Assembly (NCBI GenBank): GCA_023415605.1
Contig: JAEZKB010000297.1
Coordinates: 1-30,577, forward strand
Reading direction: 5' to 3'
Source: Pseudomonadota bacterium
GTDB lineage: Bacteria > Pseudomonadota > Alphaproteobacteria > Rhizobiales > Devosiaceae
DNA: 30,577 bases
In this document: positions 6,377-14,749 of the stretch, in pieces
How positions within the stretch are numbered: the stretch's first letter is position 1
Layout of the letters: every line of letters begins with the position of its first letter
The notes under the pieces: model-generated
Databases searched by the model: none
What the model was told of the DNA's origin: nothing
Seen by the model: only the letters and a program-made list of their open reading frames with translations
Translations under genes and position numbers: made by a program

Positions 6377-8974
6377 ATGATGGCTGAAGCGCCAACTCTC
6401 AATAGCAACAGTCCACTACGCGCAGGTGACCCCCTGGGCCTGACAACCACGCAAGCAGCGGACCTGCTCACCAAGCATGGCCCCAACGAACTAGCGAGCG
6501 ACGCACCCCGAAACCTGCGCAGCACCGCCACTAGCTTGCTCACTGAACCGGTACTGCTCCTGCTCTTGGTCGCATCGTTCGTATACCTTGCGCTCGGCCA
6601 GGCAGCCGAAGCACTGATGCTGTTGCTGTTTGCCGCGTTCAGCACATCGCTAATGGTCATCCAGCAACAGCGTAGCGAGCGTGCACTCCGGGCTCTGCGA
6701 TCAATCTCCGCACCGACGGCTACCGTCCTGCGCGACGGCCACGAAGTCTCGATACCCGCGCGGCAGGTTGTTCCTTCAGACGTGATGGTCCTGGTCGAGG
6801 GCGAACGTGTGCCTGCCGACGGAACCCTCCTTTCCGCATTCGACTTGGCCATCGATGAGTCGCTGTTGACGGGCGAGAGCGTGCCGGTTGTGAAGGCTAC
6901 GGTCAGTGACGACTCCGTCCCGGAAGCCACAAAGGCATTCGCTGGCACTTTGGTAGTGCGTGGCCACGGCTACGCGACAGTATTGGCGACCGGCACATCG
7001 ACCGAGGCGGGAAAGCTGGGACGATCCTTGCAGCAGATCGTCTCGACCAAGACGCGTCTGCAGATGGCCACCGATCGCCTGGTGCGGACCTTCGGCCTGC
7101 TCGCGGCTGCCGTTTGCATGGCACTGGCGGCGTATTACGGCTTTGCGCTGCATAGTTGGCTGGATGGCGCCCTTGCGGGAATAGCGTTGGGCATGGCGAT
7201 GCTTCCCGAGGAATTCCCCGTGGCATTCTCGGTCTTCCTTGCGATTGGCAGTTGGCGATTGGCGCAGGTCGGCGTGCTGATCCGCGAGGCGGCGGCGGTC
7301 GAAGCGCTGGGCACGATCACCTGCCTCTGCGTCGACAAGACGGGCACGATCACCGAGAACCACATGAGGGTGCGTCTGCTCGATGACGGTCAAGCCCAGT
7401 GGGACCGTCGCCTTCACCCGGAGGCGATCCCACCGGGGCTTCTCCCCCTGCTCGAGGCGGCGTTCATGGCGTGCCGGCCAAATAGCCACGACCCCATGGA
7501 TATCGCTGTCGGCGAAGCTTTCGGCAGTGACCTGCGGATGCCGCCAAAGGGGCATGTTCTCCTCAAGGAATACGCGATCACTTCAGATCTCCTCGCTGTA
7601 ACCGAAGTCTGGCGGACTCCCGCAGGAGGTTGCCTGGTCGCGATGAAAGGGGCGGTAGAGCACGTGCCACGACAGTGCGGCCTTCCGGACGATCAGATCG
7701 ACGACATCGTCGCCCGCGCTCACAAGCTGGCCAATGAAGGCTTACGGGTCCTTGCCGTCGGAGACTGCCGGTGGAGCGGTGACGTGCTTCCCGATGATCC
7801 GTCACAGTATCCTCTGATCTTTCGCGGGCTCATCGGCTTCGAAGACCCGGTCCGTGCCGGCGTGCCGGCGGCGGTGGCACAGGCCGGCAAGGCCGGAATC
7901 CGGATCAAGATGATCACTGGCGATTATTCGGCAACAGCCCTGTCGATCGCTCGGCAATCCGGTATCGACGACACGAAAGTGATCACCGGCGCCAAGCTCG
8001 CTGAGGCATCGGACGAGGCGGCCACCAGCCTCGTCGCAGAGGCGCATGTATTCGCGCGGGTAAGGCCAGAGCAGAAGCTCAAGATCGTCCGCGCCCTGCA
8101 GGCCGGTGGAGAGATCGTCGCCATGACCGGAGACGGGGTAAATGACGCATCAGCGCTGAAGGCGGCTGATGTCGGCATCGCCATGGGACGTCACGGCACT
8201 GACGTGGCGCGGGAAGCCGCTGATGTCGTGCTGCTTGACGACGACTTCGCCGACATCATTGAAGGCGTTCGCGTCGGCCGCCGGCTGTTCGATAACCTTC
8301 GCAAGGTGATCATCTACATCACCGCCGTGCACGTGCCGATTGCCGGCCTGGCCTTCCTACCGATCCTCATGGGCCTGCCTGCTGCCATCTGGCCGATCCA
8401 TGTCGTTGTGCTCGAGATGATCATCGACTCGATGTGTGCCTTGACGTTTGAGGCGGCCCACGGAGAGCGGGACATTATGAGCAGACCACCCCGACCACCG
8501 AATGACTTCGTCGCAGCCTTTCCGCAGGTCCTGCTGGGACTGCTCGAAGGCGCCTTCATCCTCCTGGCCGTGATCACGGTCTATGCAGCGGCAAACTACA
8601 GCGGTGTCCCCGAGGACACCGCGCGCGCTCTGGCCATTGTCACGATGATCGTCGGAAACCTGGGGCTCGTCGTTGCCAATCTGTCGCAGCGATCGACCCT
8701 GGTGACCGGCTTCCGGCAAGTGCCGCTCTCGTTCCTTGCCATCAGTTTTACAGCAATTCTGCTGCTGACAGCGGCGATTGGCATGCCAGCGCTACGGCAA
8801 TTATTTCAGTTTGGGCTGCCATCACTCGAGGAACTGAGCCTGGCTGTCGGCGCCGCCCTTCTGGCTGTGTTGGCGATCGAAGTCCTCAAGCTTGCTCCGG
8901 TGGTCACACGCACGACTGGATCGAGGGATCGTAAGCCAACTCCCGCTCAGCACACCGCAGGTACCGTTCGCTGA
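6377..8974 (+). CDS. Cation-transporting P-type ATPase (Ca2+-ATPase-like)
   Basis: From 6377 the protein has 865 residues. It has the cation-ATPase N-terminal motif GLTTTQAADLL at about 21-31, HGPNEL at 34-39, the actuator motif TGES at 165-168, the phosphorylated aspartate in CVDKTGTIT at 320, and the hinge GDGVNDASALKAADVGIAMG. The M4 motif reads MLPEEFPV (275-282) rather than the PEGLP of most Ca2+ pumps. It belongs to the P2-like HAD-IC cation ATPases, but the transported ion cannot be read from sequence with confidence. The ATG at 6377 is preceded by GGAG at five bases (ATG 6380 is also possible); the longer start at 6326 is disfavoured by the anaerobox position. It is divergent from mgtA, and its 3' end overlaps the convergent APH-fold gene by 71 bases. 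Confidence 0.85.
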   Translation: MMAEAPTLNSNSPLRAGDPLGLTTTQAADLLTKHGPNELASDAPRNLRSTATSLLTEPVLLLLLVASFVYLALGQAAEALMLLLFAAFSTSLMVIQQQRSERALRALRSISAPTATVLRDGHEVSIPARQVVPSDVMVLVEGERVPADGTLLSAFDLAIDESLLTGESVPVVKATVSDDSVPEATKAFAGTLVVRGHGYATVLATGTSTEAGKLGRSLQQIVSTKTRLQMATDRLVRTFGLLAAAVCMALAAYYGFALHSWLDGALAGIALGMAMLPEEFPVAFSVFLAIGSWRLAQVGVLIREAAAVEALGTITCLCVDKTGTITENHMRVRLLDDGQAQWDRRLHPEAIPPGLLPLLEAAFMACRPNSHDPMDIAVGEAFGSDLRMPPKGHVLLKEYAITSDLLAVTEVWRTPAGGCLVAMKGAVEHVPRQCGLPDDQIDDIVARAHKLANEGLRVLAVGDCRWSGDVLPDDPSQYPLIFRGLIGFEDPVRAGVPAAVAQAGKAGIRIKMITGDYSATALSIARQSGIDDTKVITGAKLAEASDEAATSLVAEAHVFARVRPEQKLKIVRALQAGGEIVAMTGDGVNDASALKAADVGIAMGRHGTDVAREAADVVLLDDDFADIIEGVRVGRRLFDNLRKVIIYITAVHVPIAGLAFLPILMGLPAAIWPIHVVVLEMIIDSMCALTFEAAHGERDIMSRPPRPPNDFVAAFPQVLLGLLEGAFILLAVITVYAAANYSGVPEDTARALAIVTMIVGNLGLVVANLSQRSTLVTGFRQVPLSFLAISFTAILLLTAAIGMPALRQLFQFGLPSLEELSLAVGAALLAVLAIEVLKLAPVVTRTTGSRDRKPTPAQHTAGTVR

Positions 8975-9938
8975 GACCCGGCCACAAGTCCGGGGTCATC
9001 GGCTTTTCGTCGAGCAGGTGTGCCAGGCAGATGCGGGCTCTCAAGAGAGCCCGGAAGGCGCCATAGACCCCCATGAGAGCAGAAGACGGCCTCGATCCGA
9101 TCGTCTCCTGCAGTCGGTTCAGCAGAATGGGCCGCACCCAATCGGCGCCGAGCACCTCGCATTCCAAGCCAAGATAGTTGAGCTCGTCGTACGGATCGAT
9201 CAGTCGCATCGTGTCGTCGAACTCGAGAGCGTCGAAGGCGATTACCCCGTCGCCTATGCACACGTGCTCCGGGCGAAGATCGCCATGGCCGTCGACGACG
9301 AGACCCGAGGCGGCGCGGTCCCGGATCTCGGCTTCGGCCTGACTAAGCCCACGTTCGACAGCATCAATAAGGGAGCCAATGGGGATTGAGGTGTACCTGC
9401 TCCCCATTGCCGGCAAGATTCGCCTCGTCTCATGCAACTCCATCCACAGATGGCTCAGATAGGTATCGGCGTGCCCTGCAAGCCGGCGCCCAAGGCTGGC
9501 CTTGTAGAAGTCGGCAAACCTCCTGGCCACGGCGTCGACGTGGACTGGCGTCAGCCGTTTGGCTAAGAGGCGCGCATCCATGCAGTTGGCGGTCTCCAGT
9601 TGGCTCATCTCGACAAGCCATTCGACCACGGAACCATGGCCGCCGAGCGTGAGCGAGCCGTCCCCGTGCTGCACGAGCGGTACCAGCGACCTGTAGACTC
9701 CCGGTGCCAGTCGTTGGTTGATCAGGAGTTCATTCTCGCAGGCCCGGCGCCGGGAAGCGAGATCGCGAAAGTCCATGCTCGGCCGCAGGCACGGCTTCTT
9801 CATCTTGTAGACCAGTCCTGAGGCGATAAAGACCCATGCCCAGTGCGTCTCCTTCGCAACCACACTCGCTGGGGCATGCGGGTAGGAGTTGGGATTGCGA
9901 AGAAACGCGACTTTCGCCTCAAGCGGCACGTCAACCAT
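8904..9938 (-). CDS. Aminoglycoside-phosphotransferase-fold protein (APH domain only)
   Basis: A 344-residue protein related to the N-terminal half of the bifunctional APH/P-loop ATP-binding proteins. The N-terminus VAFLRNPNSYP, then ETHWAWVFIASGLVYKMKKP (the nucleotide-binding strand with its lysines), LAPGVYRSLVPL, and the catalytic loop VDGHGDLRPEHV with FDALEFDD downstream are typical. No Walker A motif follows, so the C-terminal kinase domain common in relatives is absent. The substrate is unknown and antibiotic resistance should not be inferred. Start 9938 (AGG five bases upstream) is preferred because it lies about 67 bases from the centre of the anaerobox at 9999; ATG 9962 would lie only 43 away. 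It is divergent from the alcohol dehydrogenase. Confidence 0.72.
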   Translation of the reverse strand: MVDVPLEAKVAFLRNPNSYPHAPASVVAKETHWAWVFIASGLVYKMKKPCLRPSMDFRDLASRRRACENELLINQRLAPGVYRSLVPLVQHGDGSLTLGGHGSVVEWLVEMSQLETANCMDARLLAKRLTPVHVDAVARRFADFYKASLGRRLAGHADTYLSHLWMELHETRRILPAMGSRYTSIPIGSLIDAVERGLSQAEAEIRDRAASGLVVDGHGDLRPEHVCIGDGVIAFDALEFDDTMRLIDPYDELNYLGLECEVLGADWVRPILLNRLQETIGSRPSSALMGVYGAFRALLRARICLAHLLDEKPMTPDLWPGLSERYLRCAERELAYDPSIQSCV

Positions 9939-9998
9939 TCGAACCTGCAAATCAAGCTGCATCTCGTCTGTACGGTAGGACCGGCGCACCGCGATCCA

Positions 9999-10012
9999 TT
10001 GATCCGCGTCAA
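9999..10012. promoter_or_regulatory. FNR-type anaerobox between APH-fold and alcohol dehydrogenase genes
   Basis: TTGATCCGCGTCAA is an exact TTGA-N6-TCAA site. Its centre is 52 bases before the alcohol dehydrogenase ATG at 10058 and 67 before the APH-fold ATG at 9938, so it can serve both divergent genes. Confidence 0.75.
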
Positions 10013-10057
10013 AGCGACCGGGGCGGCGATGGCGCTCCCTGAGGCGAGAGGTGGAGC

Positions 10058-11044
10058 ATGAAGGCGATGAGACTGCATCGACCCGGGCGTGCGCTGCAGT
10101 ACGACGAGGTCGAAGTACCTGATCCCGGGCCGCGGGAAGTTTTGATCCGTGTCGAGGCCTGCGGCGTGTGCCGGACCGACTTGCATATCGTTGATGGAGA
10201 TCTCCCGGCTCACATCCTGCCCTTGATTCCTGGCCATGAGATTGTCGGGCGTGTCGTCCGCGTCGGGGCCGAGGTCATGAACATTGCTGCAGGCGCGAGA
10301 GTGGGCGTCCCCTGGCTGGGCAGAACTTGCGGTCGCTGCGCGAATTGCCAGGCGGGAAGGGAAAACCTCTGCGACGCTCCCGCCTTCACTGGCTACGACA
10401 TCGACGGAGGTTACGCCGAATTCACCGTGGCGGCCGCGGACGCCTGCATCCCCCTGCCCGACGCCGCTGATCCTGTTCACCTCGCTCCCCTGCTCTGCGC
10501 GGGATTGATCGGCTATCGCTCCTACCGATTTGCGCAGCCGGCAAAGAAGCTCGGGTTCTATGGTTTCGGTGCCGCTGCTCACATCCTCGCCCAAGTCGCA
10601 GTGGCCGATGGGCTCGAGGTTTATGCCGTGACGAAGCCCGGGGACCAAGTCACTCAGGACTTCGCGTTGAGCCTCGGGGCGGAGTGGGCGGGAAGCGCCG
10701 AAGATCGCATGCCTTGCTCTCTGGACTCGGCCATCATCTTTGCATCGGACGGCAGCCTGGTACCGGCAGCCTTGCGTTCGGTCCGCCCAGGGGGACGAGT
10801 TGTGTGCGCCGGTATCCATATGTCCGACATCCCCAGCTTCCCGTATGCGCTGCTCTGGGGTGAGCGTCACCTTCTCTCGGTAGCGAACCTGACGCGACAG
10901 GACGGTGTCGAATTTTTCGCGCGCACCGCGTCGATCCCGCTCACGACCCACGTGACACGCTATCCCCTGCACGAAGCCAACGCCGCGCTCTCAGCTCTGC
11001 GTAACGGCAGCTTGGTGGGCGCCGCCGTGCTCGTGTGTAGTTGA
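10058..11044 (+). CDS. Zinc-dependent alcohol dehydrogenase (MDR family)
   Basis: A 328-residue medium-chain dehydrogenase/reductase, expected to interconvert alcohols and aldehydes with NAD(P)(H) in the cytosol. The catalytic zinc site is seen in ACGVCRTDLH (C35, with D41 and H43 nearby) and PGHE (H60, E61). The structural zinc site has the full set C91, C94, C97, C105 in CGRCANCQAGRENLC. The Rossmann segment begins at YGFGAAAH, where the glycine loop is a GFGAAA variant typical of the AdhA-like bacterial branch. GAGGTGGAGC directly before the ATG supports the start. The gene shares the anaerobox at 9999 with its divergent neighbour and is followed, after its own stop codon, by another anaerobox for the BON gene. 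A role in redox balance at low oxygen is inferred from the regulatory context. Confidence 0.88.
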   Translation: MKAMRLHRPGRALQYDEVEVPDPGPREVLIRVEACGVCRTDLHIVDGDLPAHILPLIPGHEIVGRVVRVGAEVMNIAAGARVGVPWLGRTCGRCANCQAGRENLCDAPAFTGYDIDGGYAEFTVAAADACIPLPDAADPVHLAPLLCAGLIGYRSYRFAQPAKKLGFYGFGAAAHILAQVAVADGLEVYAVTKPGDQVTQDFALSLGAEWAGSAEDRMPCSLDSAIIFASDGSLVPAALRSVRPGGRVVCAGIHMSDIPSFPYALLWGERHLLSVANLTRQDGVEFFARTASIPLTTHVTRYPLHEANAALSALRNGSLVGAAVLVCS

Positions 11045-11054
11045 CCGCGATCAA
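11041..11054. promoter_or_regulatory. FNR-type anaerobox upstream of the BON-domain gene
   Basis: TTGACCGCGATCAA is an exact site that overlaps the stop codon of the preceding alcohol dehydrogenase (11042-11044). Its centre is 73 bases before the BON gene ATG at 11121, so the BON gene has its own promoter besides any read-through. Confidence 0.72.
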
Positions 11055-11120
11055 AGCCCGAGGAACCCCGGACTGATTGCATTAATGCAGCGGCCATCTG
11101 CCGCAAGATGGAGAGTGATC

Positions 11121-11771
11121 ATGAAGGATAGCGAGCTGAGGCAGGACATTCTCGACGAGCTCGAATTCGAACCGAGCATCGATGCCAACGATATTGGCGT
11201 CACCGTCGAAGACGGTATCGTCACGCTCACCGGGCACGTCCCCTACTACAGCCAGAAGATGGCAGTGGAGCGCTTGGTGTCGGGCCTCAAAGGCGTTCGT
11301 GGCATCGCCGAGGAAATCGAGGTTCGATACCCGGGCGGCGCCTCGGGCATGGCAGACGACGAGGTGGCTGCGCGTGTAGTCAACCGGCTCAAGTGGAGCA
11401 CCCTGATCCCCGACGGCAAGGTCAAGGTGAAGGTGCAGAAGGGCTGGGTGACTTTGAGCGGCAAGCTGGACTGGAACTACCAGAAAGTGGGCGCCGCCGA
11501 CGCCATCCATGACATCAAGGGCGTCGTTGGGATCTCCAACGAGATCGAACTGGTCCCTCGTGTGTCCTCGGTGGATGTCAAAAAGCGCATCGAGAATGCG
11601 CTCAAGCGGAACGCGCTGCTAGAATCCGATGGCATCAAGGTCGATGTCACCGGCAACAAGGTCACGATCAAGGGCCGAGTGAAAGCGTGGAGCGAACGCA
11701 AGCTCGTCGAGCAAGCGGTGTGGGCGACGCCTGGCGTGACGACCGTGTCCGATCAGTTGATGATTGGATAG
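11121..11771 (+). CDS. Triple BON-domain protein
   Basis: A 216-residue protein made of three BON repeats, at about residues 5-66, 75-142 and 150-214. Each repeat has the pattern of an N-terminal helix, a V-x-V-x-x-G-x-V-x-L-x-G strand pair (for example VEDGIVTLTG, VQKGWVTLSG, VTGNKVTIKG) and a terminal helix ending in a V-x-x-V/I strand. There is no signal peptide, unlike OsmY, so it is probably cytosolic. BON domains bind membranes or envelope components and are common in stress proteins; the exact role is unknown. The start at 11121 is chosen for GGAGAG five bases upstream; an in-frame ATG at 11085 adds a non-BON tail. The stop is one base from the convergent pfkB stop. Confidence 0.85.
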   Translation: MKDSELRQDILDELEFEPSIDANDIGVTVEDGIVTLTGHVPYYSQKMAVERLVSGLKGVRGIAEEIEVRYPGGASGMADDEVAARVVNRLKWSTLIPDGKVKVKVQKGWVTLSGKLDWNYQKVGAADAIHDIKGVVGISNEIELVPRVSSVDVKKRIENALKRNALLESDGIKVDVTGNKVTIKGRVKAWSERKLVEQAVWATPGVTTVSDQLMIG

Positions 11772-11772
11772 G

Positions 11773-12723
11773 TCAGAGGGCGGGCGCGGGGGATTCAACC
11801 GAAACCAGTGACACCATCCGCTCGGTTTCCTCGCGCCCGCATAGGCCAGTGCCTTCGGCCAACACCGCAGACGCCGCAGCAGCGACTCCGACCGTTGCCG
11901 CCTCGATGATCGATCGGCCGCGGGCGATCGCCAGCACGAATGCACCCACGAAACTGTCCCCCGCGCCCACCGAGCTTCTGACGGCGATGTCTGGCGGACG
12001 GAACCGGTGCGTTGCGCCTTTCGAAGCGACTGCGGTACCCTCCGCTCCCCTGGAGACGATGACACTCTCTGCGACTTCCTCCCGAAGCAGGGCCTCAGCC
12101 AATTTCTGCAGATCCCCCGCTGCTCGATATCCAAGCAGCTCAGTCGCTTCGATGTGGTTGAGCCGCAGGATATCCGGCCGGAAAGGGACGGCGCCCTTAA
12201 GCGCGGCGCCGTGCGCATCCAGCAGCGTCCGAGCGCCGGCGGCCCTCGCCTCCTCGATCAACCGACCATAAAAATCTTCAGGGAGGCCCGGTAGAAGGCT
12301 TCCCGTAAGCACCACGATGTCAGATTCTGCGAACAAACAGGCGACGGACCGTCTTATTGCTTCGGCATTGTCTGGCTGCGGTGGTCCTGGCAAGACGAAG
12401 CGGTAGTGTTGTCGTGTCTCATCTTCCATCACCGTAAAGGACGTGCGTGTTTCCCCTTCCGCAGGGAAGATGTGCGTAGCGATCCCCGCCGCATCGAGGA
12501 GCCCGGCCAGCTGCGCACCGGTCGCCCCGCCCAGCGCCATGAATGCCGTACTGGTCCCCCCGAGCTCGTGAATGACACGCGAAACATTCACGCCGCCACC
12601 CCCTGGATCGACCTGCGGGTCCGAGCAACGCAGCTTCACTTGCGGGACCAGTCGAGGCACGTGTGTGTAGACGTCCAGCGCCGGGTTCAGAGTGACGGTC
12701 AGGATTCTCTGTTGGTCGATCAT
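11773..12723 (-). CDS. pfkB: PfkB-family phosphofructokinase
   Basis: A 316-residue ribokinase-fold sugar kinase, most like the 6-phosphofructokinase II/1-phosphofructokinase branch. The N-terminal LTVTLNPALDVYTHVP, the GGGGVNVSRVIHELGG sugar-binding region, the ETRTSFTVMED lid strand and the C-terminal PfkB signature VGAGDSFVGAF with its catalytic aspartate are all present. It is predicted to phosphorylate a hexose phosphate, most likely fructose 6-phosphate, with ATP. The ATG overlaps the aldolase stop codon (ATGA at 12723-12720), so translation is coupled. Third gene of the glucokinase-like/aldolase/pfkB operon. Together the last two genes carry fructose 6-phosphate through to triose phosphates. 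Substrate preference between fructose 1- and 6-phosphate cannot be settled by eye. Confidence 0.85.
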   Translation of the reverse strand: MIDQQRILTVTLNPALDVYTHVPRLVPQVKLRCSDPQVDPGGGGVNVSRVIHELGGTSTAFMALGGATGAQLAGLLDAAGIATHIFPAEGETRTSFTVMEDETRQHYRFVLPGPPQPDNAEAIRRSVACLFAESDIVVLTGSLLPGLPEDFYGRLIEEARAAGARTLLDAHGAALKGAVPFRPDILRLNHIEATELLGYRAAGDLQKLAEALLREEVAESVIVSRGAEGTAVASKGATHRFRPPDIAVRSSVGAGDSFVGAFVLAIARGRSIIEAATVGVAAAASAVLAEGTGLCGREETERMVSLVSVESPAPAL

Positions 12724-13637
12724 GGGTCTTCGCCCGACGCATAGAGTGCGGCGACTTGAGCGAGCATTTCGACGGCCTCTGCCCGAGGCCTCTGGAAACT
12801 GTTGCGTCCGATGATCGAGCCACTCCCTCCCCCCGCGATAACCGCCAGAACGTCTCGGCGTACTTCGTCCTCGCCCTTGAGGCTCCCGCCCGAGAAGACG
12901 ACGAGGCGCCGTCCGTCGAAAGCACTCTGCATGACGTGAGCGATCCGCGCGGCGGGACTCTCGAAATCCCGGCCGCTGTAGGCCGACTGCGAATTGGCCA
13001 TTGCGATGTGAGCCGACGGGATCTTCACTTTGATGATGTGTGCCCCGAGCTGAGCGGCGATGTGGGCGCCGTAAGCAACGACATCGAGCGCCGTCTCGCC
13101 TTGCTCGTCCAACATGCCTCCACGAGGGTAGGCCCAAATGACCACCGGCAGCCCGACACCGCGCGCCTCGGAAACGGCTGCGCGAACCTCTTCGAACATC
13201 TCGTACTGGCGATCCGATCCGGGATAGATCGTGTAGCCAATTGCCACGCAGCCCAGTTCCAGCGCGTCACGCACCGTCGCCGTGATTGCCTCGTCCTTGA
13301 CTGTGCTCAGCGCATTGGCGCTGTTCGCCTTGAGGATGAGCGGAACTTCTCCCGCAAAGTGTCCTGCCGCTGCTATTAGCGCGCCCAGCGGCGCCGCATA
13401 GGCACTCACGCCCGCCGCGATCGCCAGATCGAAGTGGTAGCGCGGATCATAGGCTGCCGCGTTCGCCGCGAAGCTACGGGCGGGACCGTGCTCGAAGCCT
13501 TGATCCACGGGAAGAATTACCAGCTTGCCACTGCCCCCTGTTGCGCCGTGCATCAGGATGCGGGCGAGATTGGCGAGGATACCGGGCCTCTCCCCAGCAT
13601 AGTTGGCCAGCACACGCCGAACCGGATCGGGAAGCAA
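12720..13637 (-). CDS. fbaB: Class I fructose-bisphosphate aldolase (DhnA/FbaB type)
   Basis: A 305-residue TIM-barrel aldolase of the DhnA/FbaB family, cleaving fructose 1,6-bisphosphate to dihydroxyacetone phosphate and glyceraldehyde 3-phosphate through a Schiff base. LVILPVDQGFEHGPARSFAAN (about 39-59) aligns with the E. coli FbaB segment ending in DQGVEHS. AIGYTIYPGS and VVIWAYPRGG follow, and the Schiff-base lysine is expected in IIKVK (K203). GGSLKGEDE and GRNSFQRP form the phosphate-binding end. The start is a TTG at 13637, nine bases after the glucokinase-like stop, with GAGG seven bases upstream. The gene is translationally coupled to pfkB. Being metal-independent, such class I aldolases suit reversible flux in either glycolysis or gluconeogenesis. 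Confidence 0.87.
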   Translation of the reverse strand: MLPDPVRRVLANYAGERPGILANLARILMHGATGGSGKLVILPVDQGFEHGPARSFAANAAAYDPRYHFDLAIAAGVSAYAAPLGALIAAAGHFAGEVPLILKANSANALSTVKDEAITATVRDALELGCVAIGYTIYPGSDRQYEMFEEVRAAVSEARGVGLPVVIWAYPRGGMLDEQGETALDVVAYGAHIAAQLGAHIIKVKIPSAHIAMANSQSAYSGRDFESPAARIAHVMQSAFDGRRLVVFSGGSLKGEDEVRRDVLAVIAGGGSGSIIGRNSFQRPRAEAVEMLAQVAALYASGEDP

Positions 13638-13646
13638 TTTTCGGCC

Positions 13647-14600
13647 TCACGATGCAAGGGTTCGGCGCTGTCTGGTGGTGACCTCCGCCGCCTGCCCCAT
13701 CGCCAGAGCACATCCCCGGATCACGGCATCTGCGCCGGTCTTGATGATGTGAACGGGGACATCGCCAAGGCGCGGTGCGATCCGCGCCGTGAGTTCGGCA
13801 CCGAAGACTGTTTTGGCCGCGGGTGGCAGGATGTTCGCCGCAAGCCCGCCAGCGAGGAAGATGCCTCCCCGCGCACCGAAGGTCAGCGCCATGTCGGCGG
13901 TGAACTGTGCAAGATGCACCGCCATGACGCGTACGGCCTCGGCAGCGGCCTCGTCTTCACCCGCCAGTCCACCGGCCGCGATGGCGCGGGCGCCATGCAG
14001 CTTGGCCCCAACCTTCTTCTCTGCCGCAATATGTTGGTAGAGGGCGATGAGTCCACGTCCGGAAAGAAGCTCGCCTTGCATGGAGCCGAGTACGTTGTCG
14101 CGGAGCGAGGTCTCTCCCGCGTAGCCCGCAACTGGTACCCATTCCCCTGAACCGTGCACGAGAGCCGCGACCCCCAGGGCTGCTCCCGAGTTCACGACAA
14201 GTCGGGTGCCATGTTTGGAGGGCGTCCCCTTGTCCACCGCAATCAGGTCATGGGGAGCAAGATGGGGCAGCATCCTGGCCAATGCCTCGATGTCCCGGCT
14301 CATCAAGACGTTCGAGGCATGCGTCGCCACTCGAAGATCGTTCTTCGAGATCGTCCACCCGCGGGCTTCCACGTGGGCGGTCTCATCGGCCAGGTCACCG
14401 GTGAACGCAAAACTCGCCTTGTTCGGCCAAGCAGGTACAGACTTCAAGTAGCGCGTGACGGCATCCATGGGCATCTCGAAGTCCGCACTGTTCAACAGCG
14501 CGAAGTTGCTCACGGTCAGTTCGTCGATGTCAGCAATGGCAAGACTGATGTATGTGGCGCCGAAAGCCCCCACGAGGGCCAGTCTCGAATGATCCGTCAT
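13647..14600 (-). CDS. Glucokinase-like (Glk family) protein with altered active site
   Basis: A 317-residue homologue of bacterial Glk, first gene of the operon, with GGAGG before the ATG. The overall fold markers are kept: LSGRGLIALYQ, LTFGARGGIFLAGGL and DVPVHIIK line up with the family. Key active-site motifs are changed compared with E. coli Glk as I recall it. The phosphate loop GDVGGTN is GAFGATY (residues 11-17). The glucose-binding asparagine before the conserved tryptophan is lost (EARGW). The second phosphate loop GAGTGLG is NSGAALG. The EGGH glucose-binding motif is replaced by YAGE. The catalytic-base position appears to be kept as D103 in SRDIEA. Glucose phosphorylation is therefore doubtful; it may use another ligand or act as a regulator. 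The single-mismatch anaerobox at 14653 lies 59 bases upstream. Confidence 0.75.
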   Translation of the reverse strand: MTDHSRLALVGAFGATYISLAIADIDELTVSNFALLNSADFEMPMDAVTRYLKSVPAWPNKASFAFTGDLADETAHVEARGWTISKNDLRVATHASNVLMSRDIEALARMLPHLAPHDLIAVDKGTPSKHGTRLVVNSGAALGVAALVHGSGEWVPVAGYAGETSLRDNVLGSMQGELLSGRGLIALYQHIAAEKKVGAKLHGARAIAAGGLAGEDEAAAEAVRVMAVHLAQFTADMALTFGARGGIFLAGGLAANILPPAAKTVFGAELTARIAPRLGDVPVHIIKTGADAVIRGCALAMGQAAEVTTRQRRTLAS

Positions 14601-14652
14601 CGCTTCCTCCGGGATAGTGACAACACGATCTCACCGGCGGTCGCGGAAGAAA

Positions 14653-14666
14653 TTGATCTGAGTCAT
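14653..14666. promoter_or_regulatory. Imperfect FNR-type box, glucokinase-like operon side
   Basis: TTGATCTGAGTCAT matches TTGA-N6-TCAA at seven of eight fixed positions. Its centre is 59 bases from the operon start at 14600, the typical spacing here, while the exact box at 14675 is positioned for the opposite gene. This suggests a weaker site for the glycolytic operon. Confidence 0.5.
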
Positions 14667-14674
14667 CTGCCCGA

Positions 14675-14688
14675 TTGACGCCGGTCAA
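14675..14688. promoter_or_regulatory. FNR-type anaerobox, PEP synthase side
   Basis: TTGACGCCGGTCAA is an exact site centred 68 bases before the GTG start of PEP synthase at 14750 and 81 bases before the divergent operon start. Confidence 0.75.
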
Positions 14689-14749
14689 AGTTGAGCGATC
14701 CCTCGCCGGCCATCCTCCCATCAGTCAGAACGGCACCCCGGAGGGTAGA

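Noticed and set aside
9800..10972. Minus-strand open frame of 390 codons
   Set aside because: Antisense to the alcohol dehydrogenase and overlapping the APH-fold gene in another frame; no domain.
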